Source: Pirellulaceae bacterium (GTDB lineage Bacteria > Planctomycetota > Planctomycetia > Pirellulales > Pirellulaceae). From it: a stretch of 9,138 nucleotides of DNA. Below are positions 9,001-9,138 of this stretch, piece after piece. Every line of letters starts with the position of its first letter. Within the stretch, counting starts at the first letter, position 1. The position numbers and the translations under genes are program-made. The DNA is taken from the NCBI GenBank assembly GCA_013002105.1, contig JABDKS010000369.1:1-9138 (forward strand), given 5' to 3'. The notes below the pieces were generated by a model. The model was not told the origin of the DNA, made no database searches, and saw nothing but the letters and a program-made list of their open reading frames with translations.

Positions 9001-9138
9001 ACGTTAATTCTGTCGGCGCGACCGGCAACAAGTTGTTGTCGTCCAGATCGAACTGCTCACCCGAGTTGGCCGACACCGAGATCAGTCGGGGGCCTTCCTC
9101 GACTCCCAGACCGGCCGCGAGCAGCTCGCGGCGTTCCA
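1..9138 (-). CDS. Giant multidomain secreted/surface protein, partial at both ends
   Basis: One minus-strand frame (first full codon 9134-9136, last 2-4) is open across the whole window without a stop, giving 3,045 residues of a longer protein. The start codon should lie shortly beyond the right edge, because the first visible residues match a motif normally a few tens of residues from the initiator Met. The stop lies beyond the left edge. Domains in order: planctomycete export motif, two Ig-like, degenerate zincin-like, PPC-like, beta-helix modules with two Fn3-like repeats and an inserted VWA domain, two PPC-like, propeller-like, lectin/MAM-like, and a terminal repeat module. No transmembrane segment is visible. 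The protein is rich in Asp, Gly, Thr and Ser, with about 15 Lys and 3 Cys. An exported adhesin or matrix role is inferred from architecture. No specific ligand or enzyme activity can be assigned. There is no sign of frameshift or decay. Confidence 0.95.
2..418 (-). other. Planctomycete repeat-type module, truncated by window edge
   Basis: Residues about 2907-3045 contain ITFVDENFND, ALEVGDQFSVTG, DFTVTFVT, VGEVQFTTAMTAIDVAEAVLA, DGSLSLFAAS and PVQIEVVERPFQF, then run off the left edge. The plan (G-D-x-F-x-V, a phage-tail-like I-D-V-A-x-A-V-L helix, and a G-S-L-S-L strand) resembles a unit that recurs many times in giant planctomycete proteins. More copies would be expected to the left. Only one copy is visible, so the repeat status is inferred. 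Confidence 0.45.
419..1072 (-). other. Lectin/MAM-like beta-sandwich domain
   Basis: Residues about 2689-2906 start with GVVPHGLAFSHLEESPW. They include SSSLHYNFDVG, GSVISRPFNLEGYSSADKPTLY, FTYLMEVEGDDDY, NDSFSVFGSGDDGQWLLLA, TEWRQARVDLGPLAGDENV and RIRFDFSTSG. The order S-x-P-F-x-L, then P-T-L-Y-F-x-Y, D-S-F-x-V-x-x-S-x-D-x-G-x-W, and W-x-x-A-x-V-D-L-x-x-x-A-G is that of MAM/concanavalin-like sandwiches in secreted proteins. The acidic turns could bind calcium. A carbohydrate or protein ligand is plausible, but none can be named. Confidence 0.6.
1085..2164 (-). other. Beta-propeller-like region
   Basis: Residues about 2325-2684 hold several short blocks ending in strand pairs typical of propeller blades: DMRLFVSLDTG with STLASFNPFTGTMERL; LALRSDGELFTYSL; NLFYEFDVGNGQVTS; ITGMAIDPGNGSRFFGVTDLGGVHSF; FTGMAMGP with DTMFATTTDGWLYALEF. 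The G-M-A-I/M-x-P station occurs twice, each time followed by an x-x-F-x-x-x-T strand, and the blades report-like pattern resembles TolB/WD40-like extracellular propellers. I cannot count the blades with confidence. A protein or glycan binding platform is the likeliest role. No active site is apparent. Confidence 0.5.
2402..2791 (-). other. PPC-like beta-sandwich domain 3
   Basis: Residues about 2116-2245 read LLVTGEIG, then LEDVDVYQVDLF, FVTVTFDIDYAD, TSLSVYNQFGQLILHSRDSN and EGRYFVAVSNA. The order D-V-D-V-Y, a long V-x-V-x-F-D-I strand, L-S-V-Y-N-x-x-G-x-x-I and a final G-x-Y-x-V-x-V-S matches the other two PPC-like copies in plan but with more divergence. The 86-residue stretch before it (2792-3049) has no recognised fold. 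The segment after it (2165-2401, with AALDQFFNP and DTLDEYTIESYD) is also unassigned. Confidence 0.65.
3050..3475 (-). other. PPC-like beta-sandwich domain 2
   Basis: Residues about 1888-2029 include GDETERLGFTIRGTL, SDVDVYSFTATGG, TVFLDIDDTSFGFDSLLEL, LARSDNS, YYVRVRSAAG and YNLSIRLRE. The D-V-D-V-Y-S-F strand, the D-S-x-L-E-L-x-D-x-x-x-x-x-L-A-x-S-D-N segment and the closing Y-x-L-x-I strand are typical of PPC-like domains in planctomycete extracellular proteins. A 40-residue Asn/Ala-rich linker (3488-3607) joins it to beta-helix module 3. It is probably structural, perhaps stabilised by calcium at the S-D-N turn. Confidence 0.75.
3638..3664 (-). other. Gly-rich hinge after the VWA domain
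   Basis: The codons read G-G-A-G-G-S-G-N-G, a flexible linker between the last VWA helix (LISSIV) and the returning beta-helix strand GDWQGL. It would let the inserted domain move relative to the stalk. Confidence 0.6.
3677..4363 (-). other. Inserted von Willebrand factor A (VWA) domain
   Basis: Residues about 1592-1820 start with strand VPYVDVVVVMDESGSMG, the classic first strand of a VWA domain. The D-E-S-G-S at 4319-4333 matches the DxSxS metal-ion-dependent adhesion site. Further elements are NRFGAVGFG, VEDGYAGIDYAI, the AKFIILATDE strand with the TD pair at 4007-4012, and NLQANDIRVQGIL, giving an alternating strand-helix order. VWA domains bind protein or matrix ligands, often through Mg2+. 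The DxSxS and late Asp are present, but the residue that seems to correspond to the MIDAS Thr, in the AGAVEDGY block, reads Val. Entry is through a Glu/Pro-rich linker (VVEEIIEPPS) and exit through a Gly-rich one (3638-3664). A ligand-binding role is inferred. Confidence 0.85.
4394..4462 (-). other. Cys pair at the base of the VWA insertion
   Basis: Cys codons at 4460-4462 (NDCTVG) and 4394-4396 (GACVVE) lie 22 residues apart in the loop entering the VWA domain. The whole visible protein has only one other Cys, about 1,400 residues earlier. In an exported protein the pair could form a disulfide closing the loop from which the inserted domain projects. The bond is inferred. Confidence 0.5.
4670..5410 (-). 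repeat. Right-handed beta-helix module 2
   Basis: Residues about 1243-1489 repeat the stations of module 1: LSVDPGTIVKLQNS (start 5371), VVFTS (5258-5272), DWGGLIF (5159-5179), LDYASVRYGGGS, VRVTNSSIYDN, PIIVDNIIEGNAGVAI, GPLIAGNRIDDNTINAM and WDDTDIVHYV (the last two within 4670-4786). Twenty-six residues separate the xxFTS and DWGG stations, against 19 in module 1. The rung-like V-x-x-S-x-I-x-D-N pattern supports a parallel beta-helix. There are no obvious catalytic residues, so a binding or structural role is inferred. Confidence 0.65.
5195..5221 (-). other. DxNxDGxxD calcium-binding-like loop
   Basis: The codons read D-T-N-N-D-G-I-A-D, an exact DxNxDGxxD pattern as in dockerin and thrombospondin type 3 calcium loops. 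It lies in the variable loop of beta-helix module 2, between the VVFTS and DWGG strands. That is the loop position in which module 3 carries the VWA insertion. Confidence 0.6.
5411..5740 (-). repeat. Fn3-like repeat B, tandem copy of A
   Basis: This 110-residue unit begins RPVISGVTLSAS and repeats the stations of the preceding unit in order: KYRVTFVDAVGGET, ASLAT, ANGSIQLSNLP, EFAGRRIYRL, DYLLVVEI, LDDGS and GGVL. EFAGRR is identical in both copies and most other differences are conservative, so the pair is an old tandem duplication under constraint and not a recent perfect repeat. There is no linker between copies. Confidence 0.7.
5741..6064 (-). repeat. Fn3-like repeat A
   Basis: This 108-residue unit begins RPDVLSLILTPG. 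It carries DYRLTFVDQFGNES, ASLPS, ANGSVAINNLP, EFAGRRLYRL, NYEFVTQL, VDDGT and GGIL. The fold reads as a fibronectin type III-like or Ig-like beta-sandwich, with the Y-R-L-x-F-V-D strand and the central R-R-L-Y-R-L strand as core. It is immediately followed by a second copy in direct orientation. The pair lies between two beta-helix modules and probably acts as a spacer. Confidence 0.7.
6065..6838 (-). repeat. Right-handed beta-helix module 1
   Basis: Residues about 767-1024 follow the cap and start with TEFEVPKGVTVMIDAGAILKL. Conserved stations are VLGTP (6689-6703), VIFTS (6632-6646), GNWAGIEF (6551-6574), LDYVSHADMSYGGG, TIIYSTITNSADAAM, GPEIAGNTLINNSINGLFV and FDDTDIVHSL (the last two within 6119-6259). 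The short rungs with Asn/Ser turns (ITNS, LINNSINGL) are those of PbH1-type parallel beta-helices. The same stations recur in modules 2 and 3, so this is an internal duplication. Such domains are often polysaccharide-binding or adhesive. No lyase or hydrolase active site is visible. Confidence 0.65.
6920..7114 (-). other. Beta-helix N-cap (FWFRV ... IFVD ... PGDxVR block)
   Basis: Residues about 675-739 read GNFNFWFRVA, then RTIFVDKLGDDSDDGS, GSPLQTISAAFAIAQPGD and LVRLLPNGG. The order of an IFVD strand, an Asp-rich turn, G-S-x-x-x-P-x-x-T-I-x-x-A-x-x-x-A-x-P-G-D and a V-R strand is the usual entry to secreted right-handed beta-helix proteins (DUF1565-like). In planctomycete giant proteins an FWFRV element often precedes it. 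It opens the beta-helix section that follows. Confidence 0.7.
7115..7141 (-). other. Asp-rich calcium-binding-like loop (DGDADGNEG)
   Basis: The codons read D-G-D-A-D-G-N-E-G. The alternating D-x-D-x-D-G spacing is that of EF-hand/dockerin or thrombospondin type 3 calcium loops. It sits in the linker between the first PPC-like domain and the beta-helix cap, where bound calcium could stiffen the junction. Only the loop is seen, without a flanking helix pair, so this is a local motif and not a full EF-hand. Confidence 0.45.
7190..7561 (-). other. PPC-like beta-sandwich domain 1
   Basis: Residues about 526-649 begin after the zincin-like domain with a segment leading to SNDVDFYSFTA. They continue with LDTHLNLYLVDGGEFTLVA, RNDDFYSDDSF, IEPGDYIIGVSASGN and YELRMTFDG. 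The D-V-D-F-Y-S-F strand, the L-x-L-x-L-V-D strand, the R-N-D-D turn and the P-G-x-Y-x-I-x-V-S segment are the recurring features of pre-peptidase C-terminal (PPC) and related beta-sandwich domains. Those are usually found beside secreted peptidases, which fits its position after the degenerate protease-like domain. It may bind calcium through the Asp-rich turn. It resembles the two later copies, including FYSF versus VYSF. Confidence 0.75.
7646..8065 (-). other. Zincin (matrixin)-like domain, catalytic site lost
   Basis: Residues about 358-497 contain a helix rich in Gln, Lys and Arg (ITQAQKQRARQVLDLYSERL), then strand FVET, a GILVLDAGENW segment, and SWFVEAVRGIGSLLGIGN followed by LFELP. 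The last block has the spacing of the metallopeptidase helix HExxHxxGxxH. At 7667-7699 it reads R-G-I-G-S-L-L-G-I-G-N, keeping the structural Gly and the hydrophobic core but replacing all three zinc-binding His and the catalytic Glu (by R, S, N and G). Active metzincins need those residues, so the domain should bind no zinc and cleave nothing by the usual mechanism. It may now be a scaffold or binding domain. The family assignment rests on this motif and the preceding helix. Confidence 0.7.
8311..8671 (-). other. Ig-like domain 2
   Basis: Residues about 156-275 begin with GPRVVGVVPQPV and include VWVFFNEDPL, VEYNPALNRAVLTF, LDLSEL and GTYRLRVGSG. The opening (hydrophobic strand, then PQP) and the later V-x-V-x-F-N-E segment are the usual start of a Big_5-type Ig-like domain. 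The closing Y-R-L-R-V strand completes the sandwich. It directly follows the first Ig-like domain, and both begin with GPR followed by hydrophobic residues. It is probably a stalk or spacer domain with no catalytic residues. Confidence 0.6.
8672..9094 (-). other. N-terminal Ig-like domain 1
   Basis: Residues about 15-155 run from GPRLISVSANSG to QVRFDLEV. The pattern is of alternating strands: a first strand ending in a Ser/Asn-rich turn, then LTFRFG, IVARFAETLPDD and YVIDIAG. The L-x-x-x-L-P-D-x-x-Y-x-I-x-I segment is typical of bacterial Ig-like domains of the Big_5/SbsA kind, in which a beta-sandwich acts as a spacer. One of the protein's three Cys lies here at 8732-8734 (LICPP), without a nearby partner. 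The domain is probably structural. The family name is inferred from the strand pattern. Confidence 0.6.
9110..9138 (-). other. Planctomycete extracellular-protein N-terminal motif (LERRELLAAG)
   Basis: The first full codons read E-R-R-E-L-L-A-A-G. The two bases left at 9137-9138 give TG on the coding strand, which fits CTG or TTG for Leu, making LERRELLAAG. This matches the LE-x-R-x-LLA signature near the N-terminus of many large Rhodopirellula-type extracellular proteins, known as the planctomycete extracellular or LEPR-XLL-type domain. It is thought to mark export or surface targeting. It places the start codon just outside the window, and the upstream basic segment cannot be seen. Confidence 0.75.

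Overview
The window is one protein-coding stretch. Read on the minus strand, a single frame stays open from edge to edge (codons filling positions 9136 down to 2, 3,045 complete codons, no stop), with neither the start nor the stop codon inside. I found no intergenic sequence, RNA gene, mobile element, CRISPR array, promoter or terminator. The many plus-strand open frames are shadows of this gene.

The organism is most likely a planctomycete of the Rhodopirellula/Pirellulaceae type. The first residues read ERRELLAAG, preceded by a split codon that fits Leu. That is the LE-x-R-x-LLA signature found near the N-terminus of planctomycete extracellular proteins. What follows is the domain repertoire of planctomycete giant secreted proteins. 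The product is very acidic, with only 15 Lys and 3 Cys in 3,045 residues by my reading, as expected of a marine exported protein.

Layout from the N-terminus (right edge) to the left edge: export/anchoring motif (9110-9136); two Ig-like domains (8311-9094); a zincin-like domain whose HExxHxxGxxH motif has become RGxxSxxGxxN (7646-8065); a pre-peptidase C-terminal (PPC)-like beta-sandwich (7190-7561); an FWFRV/IFVD...PGDxVR cap (6920-7114); beta-helix module 1 (6065-6838); two tandem Fn3-like repeats (5411-6064); beta-helix module 2 (4670-5410); module 3 (3608-4510), split by a 280-residue insertion carrying a von Willebrand factor A (VWA) domain; two more PPC-like domains (3050-3475 and 2402-2791); a propeller-like region (1085-2164); a lectin/MAM-like beta-sandwich (419-1072); and a planctomycete repeat module running off the left edge.

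The whole reads as a giant exported, probably cell-surface or matrix, adhesin-like protein. The Ig, Fn3, PPC and beta-helix units would form the stalk, and the VWA and lectin-like domains are the likely ligand-binding parts. The most unusual points are the dead protease-like domain, the VWA domain inside a beta-helix module, and a possible disulfide at the base of that insertion. All domain names come from reading motifs, not from a profile search.
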